A DNA stretch of 62,272 nucleotides from Acidobacteriota bacterium (GCA_025350695.1 JANXXI010000224.1:1-62272), one strand, 5' to 3'; positions 43,301-52,335 are shown, numbered from the stretch's first letter. The notes: generated from the sequence alone by a model not told the origin. Program-made: numbers and translations.

Positions 43301-45457
43301 ATCTATTTCAGTAGACTGGTCTTTATATTACTTCGTTCAACACTGCTGTTGATGGCCACTTTGCATGCCGCGGAAACAACGCCGCTTCGGATTCAAGTGA
43401 AATCGGATGCCGGCTCCGTGGTGGTTGGCGCCAGAGTGTTTCTGAACGGCCTCGTTATTGCGCTTACCGGTGCAGACGGTGTGGCCCACACGGCGCTCCC
43501 TCCAGGCAAAGCGCAACTCACGGTTTCAAAAGTAGGCTTTGCGCCGGTTGCCACTTCGCTATTGGTGGAAGAAGGTAGGCAGCAGCGATTGGTGGTGGAG
43601 TTAACACCTCTTGGGGAGGTCAAGGAAGTGATTACGGTATCGGCGACCCGCACCGATACCAGACTGCAGGATTCGCCCACACGGGTGGAAGTGCTGGGGC
43701 GGGACGAAATTGAAGAAAAGATGCTGATGACGCCCGGGGACATCAGCATGATGCTGAACGAAATGGGCGGGATGCGCGTGCAGACTACGTCGCCATCGTT
43801 AGGGGCGGCAAGTGTGCGGATTCAGGGGATGCGCGGGCGGTACACACGGTTTCTTTCCGATGGGCTTCCTTTGTTCGGCCAGCAAGGCGATGGGTTGGGG
43901 ATTCTGCAAACGCCGCCCACTGACCTTGAGCAGGTGGAAGTGATTAAGGGTGCGGCGTCCGCGCTGTACGGAGCGGGGGCCATGGCGGGGGTGGTGAACC
44001 TGATTTCGCGGCGGCCTAAGGATGAGCCTGTTCATGAATTCCTGTTCAATCGCTCCACGCTTGGCGCCACTGACATTTCGGGTTTCGTTGCCTCGAAGTT
44101 TTCTCCTCGTTGGGGTGTGTCGTTGCTTGGAATTGGCGATTGGCAATCGCGGAAGGACAAAGACGCCGACGGCTGGGCGGACTTGGCGGGTTACAGCCGA
44201 GGCGTGATGCGGCCACGCCTGTTTTGGAATGGCGCGCAGCATCAAACTGCGTCCTTGACGGGCGGAGTCACTTACGAAAACAGGATGGGTGGAACCATGC
44301 CGGGCTCCGTGCTTGCGGCCACGGGTGCGCCGTACGTTGAGGCATTGAATACGCGGCGGTATGATTTCGGCGGCAATTTCCAGTCGCTGATCGACAATCG
44401 GATTGTGGTTACGGCACGCGTCGCGGCGTCTGAGGCGCAGTACAACCATCGGTTCGGTGAGGTTGTCGAAAGGGAGTCGCACAGCATGCTGTTTGGTGAA
44501 GTGGCGGGGCGGGGAACCGTGGGCCGGCAGACGTGGGTGATTGGCGCGGCGGCTGAACGGGAGGCTTTCCAGCCCCGTGATGTTCCCCGATTTGCCTATC
44601 AATACACAACCCCTGGAGTGTTCCTGCAAGACGACATCCTAGTGGCTCCGTGGCTGTCTCTATCGGCCAGCGCGAGGATGGATTTTCACAGCAGGTACGG
44701 AGCGTTCTTTAGTCCAAGGTTGAGCGGGCTGTGGCGCTGGCATGGGTGGACCAGCCGCGCTTCAGGAGGGCAGAGTTTCTTTGCGCCAAGGCCGCTAACC
44801 GAAGAGACTGGCGCGGCCGGCCTGTTCCGCCTGAACGCGCCTTCGCCGCTGGTGGCGGAGCGAGGGCGGAGCGGGTCCATCGACATTGGGCGCACGGTTG
44901 GACCTGTGTCGGCCAGTGCGACGTTTTTTGGTTCCACTGTGCGGAATCCAATTCATGTTAGCCGGGATAGCCGGTATGAGATAACCAATTCGGTTGAGCC
45001 GGTGCGCAATAAGGGGCTGGAATTGTTGAGCACGTTGCGCAAGGCGCGCGTTTCGGCGACAGCTTCCTATACATATGTCCGAGCGCGAGAAACGGAGGTT
45101 GACAAGGTCATGGATGCGCCTTTGACTCCGCATCACAGTTTTGGTGTAACCGGCGTGTGGGAGAAGGAAAACTCCGGACGGATTGGTCTGGAATTTTACT
45201 ACACGGGACAACAGCGGCTTGAGCAGAACCCTTACCGGACGAACTCAAAGGCATATATCAGTGTTGGCTTTTTGGTGGAGCGCAAGTTGGGGCCAATTCG
45301 TGTTTTCCTGAATGCTGAGAACCTGAACGATGCGCGGCAGACGCGGTGGAATTCGTTGCTTCGTCCGGACCGGGCGGTGGATGGGCGTTGGACCGTGGAT
45401 GCCTGGGCGCCGCTTGATGGGCGGGTTTTCAATGGGGGCGTGCGATGGCGCTTTTAA
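43298..45457 (+). CDS. TonB-dependent receptor, siderophore/cobalamin type
   Basis: A 719-residue outer-membrane receptor. A GTG at 43298 gives a signal (IYFSRLVFILLRSTLLLMAT); the ATG at 43352 would remove most of it, so the upstream start is preferred although no ribosome site is visible. A regulatory-like domain (RIQVKSDAGSVVVGARVFLN) precedes a TonB-box-like EVITVSATR, a good plug (VRIQGMRGRYTRFLSDGLPL; LEQVEVIKGAASALYGAGAM, then AGVVNLISRRP) and a barrel ending GGVRWRF. The plug resembles BtuB/FecA-type receptors. The ligand is unknown. Translation may be sensitive to the hairpin that covers the start. Confidence 0.88.
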   Translation: MIYFSRLVFILLRSTLLLMATLHAAETTPLRIQVKSDAGSVVVGARVFLNGLVIALTGADGVAHTALPPGKAQLTVSKVGFAPVATSLLVEEGRQQRLVVELTPLGEVKEVITVSATRTDTRLQDSPTRVEVLGRDEIEEKMLMTPGDISMMLNEMGGMRVQTTSPSLGAASVRIQGMRGRYTRFLSDGLPLFGQQGDGLGILQTPPTDLEQVEVIKGAASALYGAGAMAGVVNLISRRPKDEPVHEFLFNRSTLGATDISGFVASKFSPRWGVSLLGIGDWQSRKDKDADGWADLAGYSRGVMRPRLFWNGAQHQTASLTGGVTYENRMGGTMPGSVLAATGAPYVEALNTRRYDFGGNFQSLIDNRIVVTARVAASEAQYNHRFGEVVERESHSMLFGEVAGRGTVGRQTWVIGAAAEREAFQPRDVPRFAYQYTTPGVFLQDDILVAPWLSLSASARMDFHSRYGAFFSPRLSGLWRWHGWTSRASGGQSFFAPRPLTEETGAAGLFRLNAPSPLVAERGRSGSIDIGRTVGPVSASATFFGSTVRNPIHVSRDSRYEITNSVEPVRNKGLELLSTLRKARVSATASYTYVRARETEVDKVMDAPLTPHHSFGVTGVWEKENSGRIGLEFYYTGQQRLEQNPYRTNSKAYISVGFLVERKLGPIRVFLNAENLNDARQTRWNSLLRPDRAVDGRWTVDAWAPLDGRVFNGGVRWRF

Positions 45458-45573
45458 CCAAAAACCCGCAACTAAACGAGTTAGCTCAAGCCCACCTGCC
45501 GCAACTTCGCAATCTTACTTGAAAACTGCGATTTCCACAATATGTCCACAAACGGGGGTGCTACAATCATCGC

Positions 45574-46518
45574 GTGGCCAGCCTTGCAGCATCACAGACC
45601 TGGAGTCGAGCCCAGGTGCTGCGATTGGTGAACATAACGGAGCGCCGGCTTGCGGCTTGGGAACACCAAGGTCTGGTTGAGCCTCGCGAGAATTTTGGGT
45701 TCCGCGATCTGATTGCGCTGCGCACACTGGAATCGTTGCGTGCCAAGCATGTTTCGACGCGCAACATACAACGTGTTCTGGTAGTGCTGCGTGGCAAGTT
45801 GAAGCGCGTTAACGATCCTCTTTCCGCAGCGAAGATTTTCCTCGACGGGAAGAAGCTGCGAGCCGAGATTGAGGGTAAGAAGATGGAGGCCCTTTCCGGG
45901 CAGTATCTACTCAACTTCGATGCTTCCGAAGTGCGACGCCTGGTTTCCTTCCCCAAAGAGGACGGCAAGGCCGAGGCTAAGCTGAAGGAGAAAATTCAGG
46001 CCGCGGAATCAGAACGTTGGTTTCAGAAGGGGCTTGAAGTAGAACATAATTGCGGTCCCATTGACGAGGCGATTGAGGCTTACGAAAAAGCTATCGAGCT
46101 GAACTCTAAGATGGCGAGCGCGATGGTGAACTTAGGCACCATCTTCTTTCACCAGCGTAAGTGGCAAAAAGCAGAGGCGAACTATCAGAATGCTCTTGCA
46201 GTGGATCCCGAATATGCTTTAGCGGCTTTCAATCTTGGGAACTTGTATGACGAGCGCGGAGAGCGGGACTTGGCGTTGAAGCATTACGAAAACGCATTGC
46301 GAATTAATCCACGGTATGGCGATGCGCATTATAATTTAGCGCTGCTGTATCAGGCGGAAGGGTCAGCAATGAAGGCAGTGGGGCACTGGAATGCTTACCT
46401 CAAGCTGGATCCGCAAAGTGATTGGGCGCGGGTGGCGCGGCGTGAGTTGGATAAATTAAAGAAGTCGATGACGAACCACGGGCTGCGGGCGAAAGCGCAC
46501 TCGGCATTCGGCGGCTAG
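45574..46518 (+). CDS. MerR-type DNA-binding domain fused to TPR repeats
   Basis: A 314-residue protein from a GTG at 45574. Residues about 8-75 form a MerR-like winged helix (WSRAQVLRLVNITERRLAAW, EHQGLVEPRENFGFRDLIAL, RTLESLRAKHVSTRNIQRVL). A linker is followed by at least three tetratricopeptide repeats from about 150 to 290 (IDEAIEAYEKAIELNSKMAS, AEANYQNALAVDPEYALAAF, ALKHYENALRINPRYGDAHY). No effector-binding domain is present, so protein partners sensed by the TPR part may control DNA binding. It stands alone, so its target is unknown. Confidence 0.8.
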   Translation: MASLAASQTWSRAQVLRLVNITERRLAAWEHQGLVEPRENFGFRDLIALRTLESLRAKHVSTRNIQRVLVVLRGKLKRVNDPLSAAKIFLDGKKLRAEIEGKKMEALSGQYLLNFDASEVRRLVSFPKEDGKAEAKLKEKIQAAESERWFQKGLEVEHNCGPIDEAIEAYEKAIELNSKMASAMVNLGTIFFHQRKWQKAEANYQNALAVDPEYALAAFNLGNLYDERGERDLALKHYENALRINPRYGDAHYNLALLYQAEGSAMKAVGHWNAYLKLDPQSDWARVARRELDKLKKSMTNHGLRAKAHSAFGG

Positions 46519-46539
46519 GGTCGCGTTGCTCTGCGGTAG

Positions 46540-47190
46540 CTTTGAATTCAAATCAGCGGCATTGAGGCTTAGCGTCGGGAAATTGACGAACTTATCGGCG
46601 CCGCCGAAGGAGACTGAAATATTTGTGTTTCCGGGAGGGGTTCCCCGGAACAGGGTGGCAGTTGGCGTACGGACCAGGAACTGGTGATGCGGAAACCATG
46701 TTCAGAGGGGCCCGCCGTTAACGCCCCCGCCTCCGGTGGTGAAGTCCGCATTCGCGCAGTATTGCTGAAGTGGGTCAAGTCGAAGATGCCGTCGCCGTTG
46801 AAAATGACCCCGGCATTGGTGGTATTGGCCACCAGCCCGGAAATATTCTGATTAGGCGCAGGGACCTCCAATCCAATGGGCCGGTAAAGCTTGACGTGGT
46901 CAGCGCGTGTGCGCCTGCGCCAGAGTCGATCAGCATCCCCCAGACCGGTCAGCCGTTGTTGCCGCGAGATTCGAGCCGATCATATAATCGAGCTGTTGAA
47001 GTAGATACCGCCAGCGGTCTTCAAGAACGTGTTCATCTTACTGATGGTTGCGGCTGCCGTTCTAGGTGGATGCGCTCATTTCGGCGCGAAACCCCCATTG
47101 CCCATTCTGGTAATGGTATAAAATCACGCTGACAAAGTTTGAATCATGAGGCCCACGGAACGTCCAGGCATTGCCGTTGTTAAATGTGCT
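46540..47190 (-). pseudogene. Secreted protein of unknown family, heavily degraded
   Basis: The minus strand carries coherent peptide segments in different frames, in order: FNNGNAWTFRGPHDSNFVSV then ILYHYQNGQWGFRAEMSAST (47185-47070), VPAPNQNISGLVANTTNAGV then IFNGDGIFDLTHFSNTARMR (46869-46760), and after a stop FRGTPPGNTNISVSFGGADK then FVNFPTLSLNAADLNSK (46650-46545). No single frame is open throughout. The segments are consistent with one beta-rich extracellular protein. I do not know the family. Confidence 0.55.
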
Positions 47191-47371
47191 CTGACGCTTT
47201 CAAAGGATCCCAGCATATTCTCATCGGCAATAGATGTTACAATTTTGCTGCTTTATACCCATTTCGGTTCCAGTTCAAGCTCCACAAACGCGGGTTGCGG
47301 CCTTATATGAAGTAGGCAGTCAGTATATTCTCCCAGTCAGCTGCCCTCACCGTTAAACTTTCGGTATCCTG

Positions 47372-48127
47372 ATGTGGATGACCACCCCTTTCCGTCTTGA
47401 TGGCCGTGTCGCGCTGGTAACTGGAGGCGCCAGCGGCATTGGAGAATCCACTGTCCGCGTGCTCACTGCCGCCGGAGCTTCCGTTCACATCGTTGATCTT
47501 AACGGCGAAAGCGCCGCAAAACTGGCTGCCGAGCTACCGGGAGCCGTCGCCCATGGTTGTGACATTACCAGTGCCGAACAAGTCGCCGCTGTTTTTGCCG
47601 CTATCCCCAAGCTCGACATCTTAGTGAATAACGCCGGCATCGGCCACGTGGGCAGCATTGAAGAATGCGCTCCGGAAGATTTCGACCGTCTCTACCGCGT
47701 CAACGTTTTCGGCCTGTTTCTGGTGGCCAAGGCAGCCGTGCCACTGCTGCTTGCCTCACACGGTTCCATGATCAACATAGCTTCCGTTGCAGGGCTTATC
47801 GGAATCAAGCGGCGTTTCGGTTACTGCATGTCGAAGGGCGCGGTGATCGCCATGACCAAGCAGCTGGCGGTGGAATATCCCACGCAGATGCGCGTCAACT
47901 GCATCGCGCCGGGTACCGTCGATTCACCCTTCGTTGAGTCGTACCTCGAAAAATATCACAAGCACGAAAAGGCGGAAATGCGGGTTCAGTTGAATCAGCG
48001 CCAACCTATCGGCCGGTTGGGCAAGCCCGAAGAGATTGCGCATATGGTGTTATATTTGGCTTCGGACGAAGCCGGATTTGTGCAAGGTAGCACGCAAACC
48101 ATTGATGGAGGGTGGACGGCGGCGTAA
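47372..48127 (+). CDS. Short-chain dehydrogenase/reductase
   Basis: A 251-residue classical SDR. The Rossmann motif TGGASGIG is near residue 18, the NNAGIGHVG motif near 88, the catalytic Ser lies in INIASVAG, and Tyr/Lys in Y-C-M-S-K. The ending SDEAGFVQGSTQTIDGGWTA is typical of cytosolic NAD(P)-dependent alcohol or sugar dehydrogenases. Two close ATGs (47372, 47378) exist. The substrate is unknown. It is the one intact gene between the degraded 46.5-47.2 kb region and the intron-like and pseudogene debris after it. Confidence 0.9.
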   Translation: MWMTTPFRLDGRVALVTGGASGIGESTVRVLTAAGASVHIVDLNGESAAKLAAELPGAVAHGCDITSAEQVAAVFAAIPKLDILVNNAGIGHVGSIEECAPEDFDRLYRVNVFGLFLVAKAAVPLLLASHGSMINIASVAGLIGIKRRFGYCMSKGAVIAMTKQLAVEYPTQMRVNCIAPGTVDSPFVESYLEKYHKHEKAEMRVQLNQRQPIGRLGKPEEIAHMVLYLASDEAGFVQGSTQTIDGGWTAA

Positions 48128-48143
48128 GCCGATATACGGAATA

Positions 48144-48208
48144 GGGGCGGCGGTCACCCGCCGACCCCTGCCACACCACCGTGCATACGGGTCCGTACAC
48201 GGCGGTTC
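48144..48208 (-). ncRNA. Group II intron 3' end, domain V/VI-like hairpins, no maturase
   Basis: On the minus strand GAACCGCCGTG pairs with CACGGTGGTG through 8-9 bp, then a 2-base bulge (TG) on the 3' side, then a 4-bp upper stem TACG/CGTA with a short loop, which is the shape of group II intron domain V (48173-48208). It is followed by a second hairpin, GGGGTCGGCGG-GTGA-CCGCCGCCCC (48144-48168), with a GNRA-type loop, in the place of domain VI. No reverse transcriptase ORF is present upstream on that strand, so this looks like a truncated intron sitting just past the SDR stop. An IS-like or unrelated double hairpin is the alternative. Confidence 0.45.
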
Positions 48209-48338
48209 GAGTCGGTTGCGCTAACACCCATCGATCAACGTCGGATGTCCGAGCGATTTGAAGTACGTATTCGAAAGCCCCACTGTAAGGGCTTTGGCCT
48301 TCGCGAGGTATCAAGGACCGAGTCCGCTGCCAGCCGTA

Positions 48339-48790
48339 TTAGCGGCCAATCGCAGGCCAACCCCGAGTTCCAACTCCCGGCGCATACCACTTGTGGTCCT
48401 TCAAAGTCTTCTCAATTGGGCTGGTCTCAATCGTGTGAACGCAGTTTTCAAACTTTCCCGCTGGGGTAATAACCGTCTCAGAGACGGACACTACGTCAGC
48501 GCGATCCTGACCTACCCTGGTGCGATTTCCTGATAATAGTTCATCCCCACGTTCGGCTTTCCAGGCATATACAGCCCGAACTTGGCGCCGTTCATTCCGG
48601 AAAGCCAACGCCCTTTCCTGTTGACAACTTTTCCGTTCTTGCAGACCTCAACATCTTCGCCAAAATAGTAGACATCATTCGTACTGACATCGATTGCGAA
48701 ATAGTCTTTGGTAAGCTCCGCCAGACGTCCGTTCTTCATTTCGCGATCTTCCACAACACCGTTTCCACGCCATCGATCACTTGTAACCGG
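48339..48790 (-). pseudogene. Conserved hypothetical protein, frameshifted and 5'-truncated
   Basis: Two minus-strand frames form one protein: GRLAELTKDYFAIDVSTNDV, YYFGEDVEVCKNGKVVNRKG, MPGKPNVGMNYYQEIAPG then a TAG near 48529, while another frame continues VGQDRADVVSVSETVITPAG, KFENCVHTIETSPIEK and HKWYAPGVG. A further shift near 48760 separates LQVIDGVETV from VVEDREMKNG. No start codon or signal sequence is left at the 5' side. I recognise the pattern as a family of periplasmic hypothetical proteins but cannot name it. Confidence 0.65.
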
Positions 48791-48795
48791 CCCTG

Positions 48796-49233
48796 TTACT
48801 TCACCTCCACGCCTTCGGCGCTAACAATTACTTCCTTCTTCTTCCCACCCTTGGTCGTGTAAGCCGCTTCGTAATCCAATGTGGAGCCCTTCTTCAAAGT
48901 CTCGGCCATCGTTAGCTTGCCATCGGCGATCTTCTTCAAAATGGCTGCTTTCGCCGCAGCTGGAAAACTGTCCAAATCGGCCTGCTCCTCCACTGTTTCC
49001 AGAACTCCGGTGGAATTCACGACAATATCGCGGCTCTTGCCATTCACCATCGTTTCCACCTCGTATACCGTCTTGCCTTTTTCCTTTTCCTTGACGATAT
49101 TCTTGATCGTTGCGCCCTTGGTTTCCACCTCGACAGTCTTCCTGACAGCAGGCGGCAAATCTTTCAACTCCAACTTCGCGGCAGCCACAGCCAAGCCTGT
49201 AAATCCAATAGCTAGTAAAAGGTTGCGAATCAT
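48796..49233 (-). CDS. PepSY-like periplasmic protein
   Basis: A 145-residue protein with a signal peptide (MIRNLLLAIGFTGLAVAAAK) and two PepSY-like repeats: LKDLPPAVRKTVEVETKGAT ... KGKTVYEVETMVNGKSRDIV and LDSFPAAAKAAILKKIADGK ... LDYEAAYTTKGGKKKEVIVS. Such proteins are often encoded next to envelope two-component systems, as here (25 bases from the kinase gene, same strand), and may be regulated by or signal to them. Confidence 0.75.
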   Translation of the reverse strand: MIRNLLLAIGFTGLAVAAAKLELKDLPPAVRKTVEVETKGATIKNIVKEKEKGKTVYEVETMVNGKSRDIVVNSTGVLETVEEQADLDSFPAAAKAAILKKIADGKLTMAETLKKGSTLDYEAAYTTKGGKKKEVIVSAEGVEVK

Positions 49234-49258
49234 TGAAATCTCCTTGCGCCAAGAATAT

Positions 49259-50638
49259 CTAATACAGATGCAAATTTTCTGAAGAACTCAACTTTTTCAA
49301 GAGGCACGAAAATTTTGATCCCGCGCCGGGCGCGCTGGTTACCTCAATCGCAGACCCATGCGCCTGCGCGATTGCCTGGGCGATAGACAAACCCAATCCG
49401 TGCGAAGATGCTTCAGAACGGGAAACACTACCGCTATAGAATCGCTCGAAGATATGAGGCAGCGCGGTTCCACCTATTCCCTCGCCGTTGTCTGCAACGC
49501 TCAACGAGGCGCCGTCACTTCCCGCCGTCACCCCAATGCGCACCCAGCCCCCCGCCGGAGTATGACGCACTGCGTTATCCACCAAAATCAACAGCAATCG
49601 GCGCAGGGAGGTCGCGTTTCCGTTTATTAAGATCGAATCGCTTACCCGCCCTTCCAACGCAACACCTTTTTCCAATGCCGCCACTTCGCATTGCGCCACC
49701 ACCGCGCTCACCACTTGCGATAAATCCATTGCGGCCAAAGGAAGGTACAATCTGCCTTCATCGTTTCGGGCAAGCGTCAATAGATCTTCCGTCAGCACCG
49801 TCATTTCCCCAGCCACCTGGCCGATGCTCGCCATCGCCTGCCGATACTCTTCCGTAGTGCGTTCCCGCCGCCCCGCCAGTTCCGCCGTGGCGCGAATCAC
49901 CGCCAAAGGCGTTCTCAATTCATGCGAAGCGTCGCCCGTGAATTGCCGCATCCTCTTAACAGACTCCTCCAAACGGGACAGCACATCGTTCCAAGCCGAA
50001 GTCATCCGCCCCAGTTCATCGTTAGTCCGTGGAAGGGGAATCCGCTGTTCCAGGTTATTCACACTAATTGATTGCGCAACCTTTGTAATGGCGTCCACGG
50101 GACGCAGAGCGCGAAGACTCAACCAATATCCACCTAACGAAGCAACCAACAAAACCGCGGGGATCAGCAGAAACAGCATTGCGCGGAAGTCTCGCAATAC
50201 GCTCTCGGTCTCATCCAACGACTGCGAAACGGTTGCTTCATAGTCCTCTTGAAGCAGAGTTAACGAAGCCGTTTTCATTCGATAGCGCCGTCCTTCCTGC
50301 GTCACCGTAACGGGCTGGGCGCCGGCGTCCGTTCGTAAAAACGTTGGTTGACTCTCAGAGGGCTTCAACACCTCTTCGCCCGCGCCTCTCAGCTGAATTA
50401 TTCCGTCGGGCATTTCGGCGGCGTACTCCATTAGTTCATCCACAAGTTTGGCTCGGTCGGAGATTTCGGCCTGCGGACCAAAAGCGGTTGCTACGCCCCT
50501 TAGTCGTTGCGCCAACCGCTCATCGATTGCGGAGACTAATCTTTTTTCAAGGGCGACCGAGAGCACTACGCCAAACAACACTAAGCCGAAAAGCAACACC
50601 ACCGCATACCAGCAAGTTAGGCGAATCCGGATGCTCAT
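49259..50638 (-). CDS. Sensor histidine kinase
   Basis: A 459-residue membrane kinase. The ATG at 50638 (ATGA overlap with the regulator stop) gives MSIRIRLTCWYAVVLLFGLV as the first membrane helix. A periplasmic domain of about 120 residues precedes a second helix near 155-175, a HAMP domain, the phosphoacceptor His239 in ASHELRTPLAVIRAT, and the ATPase domain with N box ILVDNAVRH, G1 VADNGEGIGG and G2 SHGLGLSIAQAIA. With the regulator it forms an OmpR/EnvZ-type pair; the adjoining PepSY protein suggests an envelope signal. Confidence 0.9.
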   Translation of the reverse strand: MSIRIRLTCWYAVVLLFGLVLFGVVLSVALEKRLVSAIDERLAQRLRGVATAFGPQAEISDRAKLVDELMEYAAEMPDGIIQLRGAGEEVLKPSESQPTFLRTDAGAQPVTVTQEGRRYRMKTASLTLLQEDYEATVSQSLDETESVLRDFRAMLFLLIPAVLLVASLGGYWLSLRALRPVDAITKVAQSISVNNLEQRIPLPRTNDELGRMTSAWNDVLSRLEESVKRMRQFTGDASHELRTPLAVIRATAELAGRRERTTEEYRQAMASIGQVAGEMTVLTEDLLTLARNDEGRLYLPLAAMDLSQVVSAVVAQCEVAALEKGVALEGRVSDSILINGNATSLRRLLLILVDNAVRHTPAGGWVRIGVTAGSDGASLSVADNGEGIGGTALPHIFERFYSGSVSRSEASSHGLGLSIAQAIAQAHGSAIEVTSAPGAGSKFSCLLKKLSSSENLHLY

Positions 50639-51312
50639 TCCGGCTCCGTGCTTAACATGTAGCCAACACCACGCACGGTGCGCACGCATCGCGGCTGCCC
50701 CGGACTTTCTATCTTCGCTCTAAGAAATCGGACAAAGGAATCAATGGTGTTGCTTTCCACGTCCGATTCGCCACCCCAAACGTTTTCTATCATCAAATCC
50801 CGGGTAATAACGCGGCCGGCATTTCGCATCAGCAGTTCCAGAATCGCGTATTCGGTGCGTGTCAGCTCAATTAGCCGTCCGTCCCTAAATAGTTCCCGTG
50901 AACTCGGCTTTAAAAGTAGTTTGCCGACTTCTAAATTTACCGGCTGAGCCACTGGCCCGCGCCTGCCGACAGCGCGAACACGCGCCAGCAGCACTTCAAA
51001 ACTAAAGGGCTTGGTAAGGTAATCATCGGCGCCAAGGTCAAGGCCGTGCACAATATCGGCGGTGGTGTCGCGCGCAGTCAGCATCAGGATTGGGGTTTTA
51101 CCACGATTCGCCCGCAGGCGCCGGGCGATTTCAAGTCCGCTCATTCCGGGCAGCATTACATCCAGAAGGATCAGGTCGAAGTCGCTAGCCGATGCCATTG
51201 AAAAGGCATCCGCTCCATTCGACGTTGCGCTCACCACATGGCCATCTTCCGTGAGGCCTTGGCGAAGCAGCGCGGCCATGCGATGCTCGTCTTCCACAAC
51301 CAAAATTCTCAT
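50635..51312 (-). CDS. OmpR-family response regulator
   Basis: A 225-residue regulator. I chose the ATG at 51312 because the receiver domain begins directly (MRILVVEDEHRMAALLRQGL); the longer frame to 51441 overlaps recX. The phosphoacceptor is Asp51 in LILLDVMLPG, with Lys in DYLTKPFSFE. The C-terminal winged helix (KPSSRELFRDGRLIELTRTE, YAILELLMRNAG, FVRFLRAKIESPGQPRCVRT) is typical of OmpR/PhoB. It overlaps the kinase gene by 4 bases. Confidence 0.92.
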   Translation of the reverse strand: MRILVVEDEHRMAALLRQGLTEDGHVVSATSNGADAFSMASASDFDLILLDVMLPGMSGLEIARRLRANRGKTPILMLTARDTTADIVHGLDLGADDYLTKPFSFEVLLARVRAVGRRGPVAQPVNLEVGKLLLKPSSRELFRDGRLIELTRTEYAILELLMRNAGRVITRDLMIENVWGGESDVESNTIDSFVRFLRAKIESPGQPRCVRTVRGVGYMLSTEPE

Positions 51313-51379
51313 ACGGCTTCCTATGCTAAACCTGAGTCCTGAAAATCTCCTGCAAAAACTTACTTCGCCGTAAACACTC

Positions 51380-51934
51380 CTACTCCTCAGCCTCAGCGGC
51401 ATCCGCTTCCAAATACTCCAACCCCTCCGCCCCTGCCGCAAACCGCTTCAACACTTTAATAGACACATTCGACGAAAACCCCGCCGTCCGGAGCCGCCGG
51501 TAAGCAGATTGCAAATTCTTCGACTCCGCCAAAAACACCTTCAAATCCTTGCCCCTGAACTTTCGCGCCAGGAAATCGGTTACCAGTTGCCCCTCGTCCG
51601 TCCCCTCGTAAGCCTTCTCGGCCATCTCTTTCGCTACCTCATCGGGCACGCGTTTCACCGTCAGATCCCGCAGTACGCGCGCCTTACCAAATCCGCCGCT
51701 CTCCTTGCGATATTGTGCAAATGTGGATGCAAAGCGCCGGTCGTCGACAAAGGAAAACTCTTCCAACCGCGCCATCGCGCCCTCCACCTCTCCAGGCTCG
51801 GCGGCGCGGCCCTGCAATTTCGTCTTCATTTCGGCCTTGGAATAGTCCCTCTTGCCGAGCAAGCGCACGGCATATTGGTAAAGTTCTTCTGCCGCAAGTC
51901 TGCGGGGTGGTCTGCGGGATTGTTCAAATGCCAT
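51380..51934 (-). CDS. recX: RecX, modulator of RecA
   Basis: A 184-residue RecX, which inhibits RecA filament growth. The ATG at 51934 starts before the first helical repeat (LYQYAVRLLGKRDYSKAEMK); the frame extends to 51994 but adds an unrelated lead. The three-helix repeats are visible: FVDDRRFASTFAQYRKESGG, FGKARVLRDLTVKRVPDEVA and a C-terminal NLQSAYRRLRTAGFSSNVSI. recA is not in the window. The ATG faces the YtxH gene across 75 bases. Confidence 0.85.
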   Translation of the reverse strand: MAFEQSRRPPRRLAAEELYQYAVRLLGKRDYSKAEMKTKLQGRAAEPGEVEGAMARLEEFSFVDDRRFASTFAQYRKESGGFGKARVLRDLTVKRVPDEVAKEMAEKAYEGTDEGQLVTDFLARKFRGKDLKVFLAESKNLQSAYRRLRTAGFSSNVSIKVLKRFAAGAEGLEYLEADAAEAEE

Positions 51935-52008
51935 GTAACAAAATTCTGGCAGTGCGAACGAAGAAAGGCAACCATACGTTACACTGATAGGCATAGGAGC
52001 ACATCAAA

Positions 52009-52335
52009 ATGGATGACGATAAAAGGCTTTCTTATTTCTTCCTCGGCTTGGGTATTGGCGTAGCCGCCGGAATTCTGTTCGCCCCCAAATCAGGCGAAGA
52101 GACCCGACAACTTCTGAAAAGCAAGGCTGATGATAGCCTGGATCAGATCAAACGGCGCACCGACGAAGGCCGCGAGTTTGTAACCCGCCGCGCTGGTGAG
52201 TTCAAAGACTCCGCCGCCGATCTGGTCGACCGCAGCAAAGATGTTATTGCCCAAAAGAAGGAACATCTTTCCGCAGCCGTTGAAGCGGGCAAGCAAGCTT
52301 ACCGCGAAGCAACTGCGGGCGAGAGCTTGGGATAA
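52009..52335 (+). CDS. YtxH-domain membrane protein (paralogue 1)
   Basis: A 108-residue protein with an N-terminal glycine-rich membrane helix and the YtxH signature LGIGVAAGILFAPKSGEETR, followed by an amphipathic, charged helix to the end. YtxH-type proteins are small general-stress or envelope proteins of unknown action. A paralogue lies at 59605. It precedes a second single-helix protein and an M1 peptidase on the same strand. Confidence 0.8.
   Translation: MDDDKRLSYFFLGLGIGVAAGILFAPKSGEETRQLLKSKADDSLDQIKRRTDEGREFVTRRAGEFKDSAADLVDRSKDVIAQKKEHLSAAVEAGKQAYREATAGESLG

Noticed and set aside
43799-44629. 276-codon minus-strand ORF
   Set aside because: Antisense to the second TonB receptor; Arg/His/Pro-rich shadow composition.
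48196-48215. tRNA-like GGTTCGAGTC (T-arm pattern)
   Set aside because: No acceptor stem, D-arm or anticodon arm can be built around it; the bases belong to the domain V-like hairpin on the other strand.
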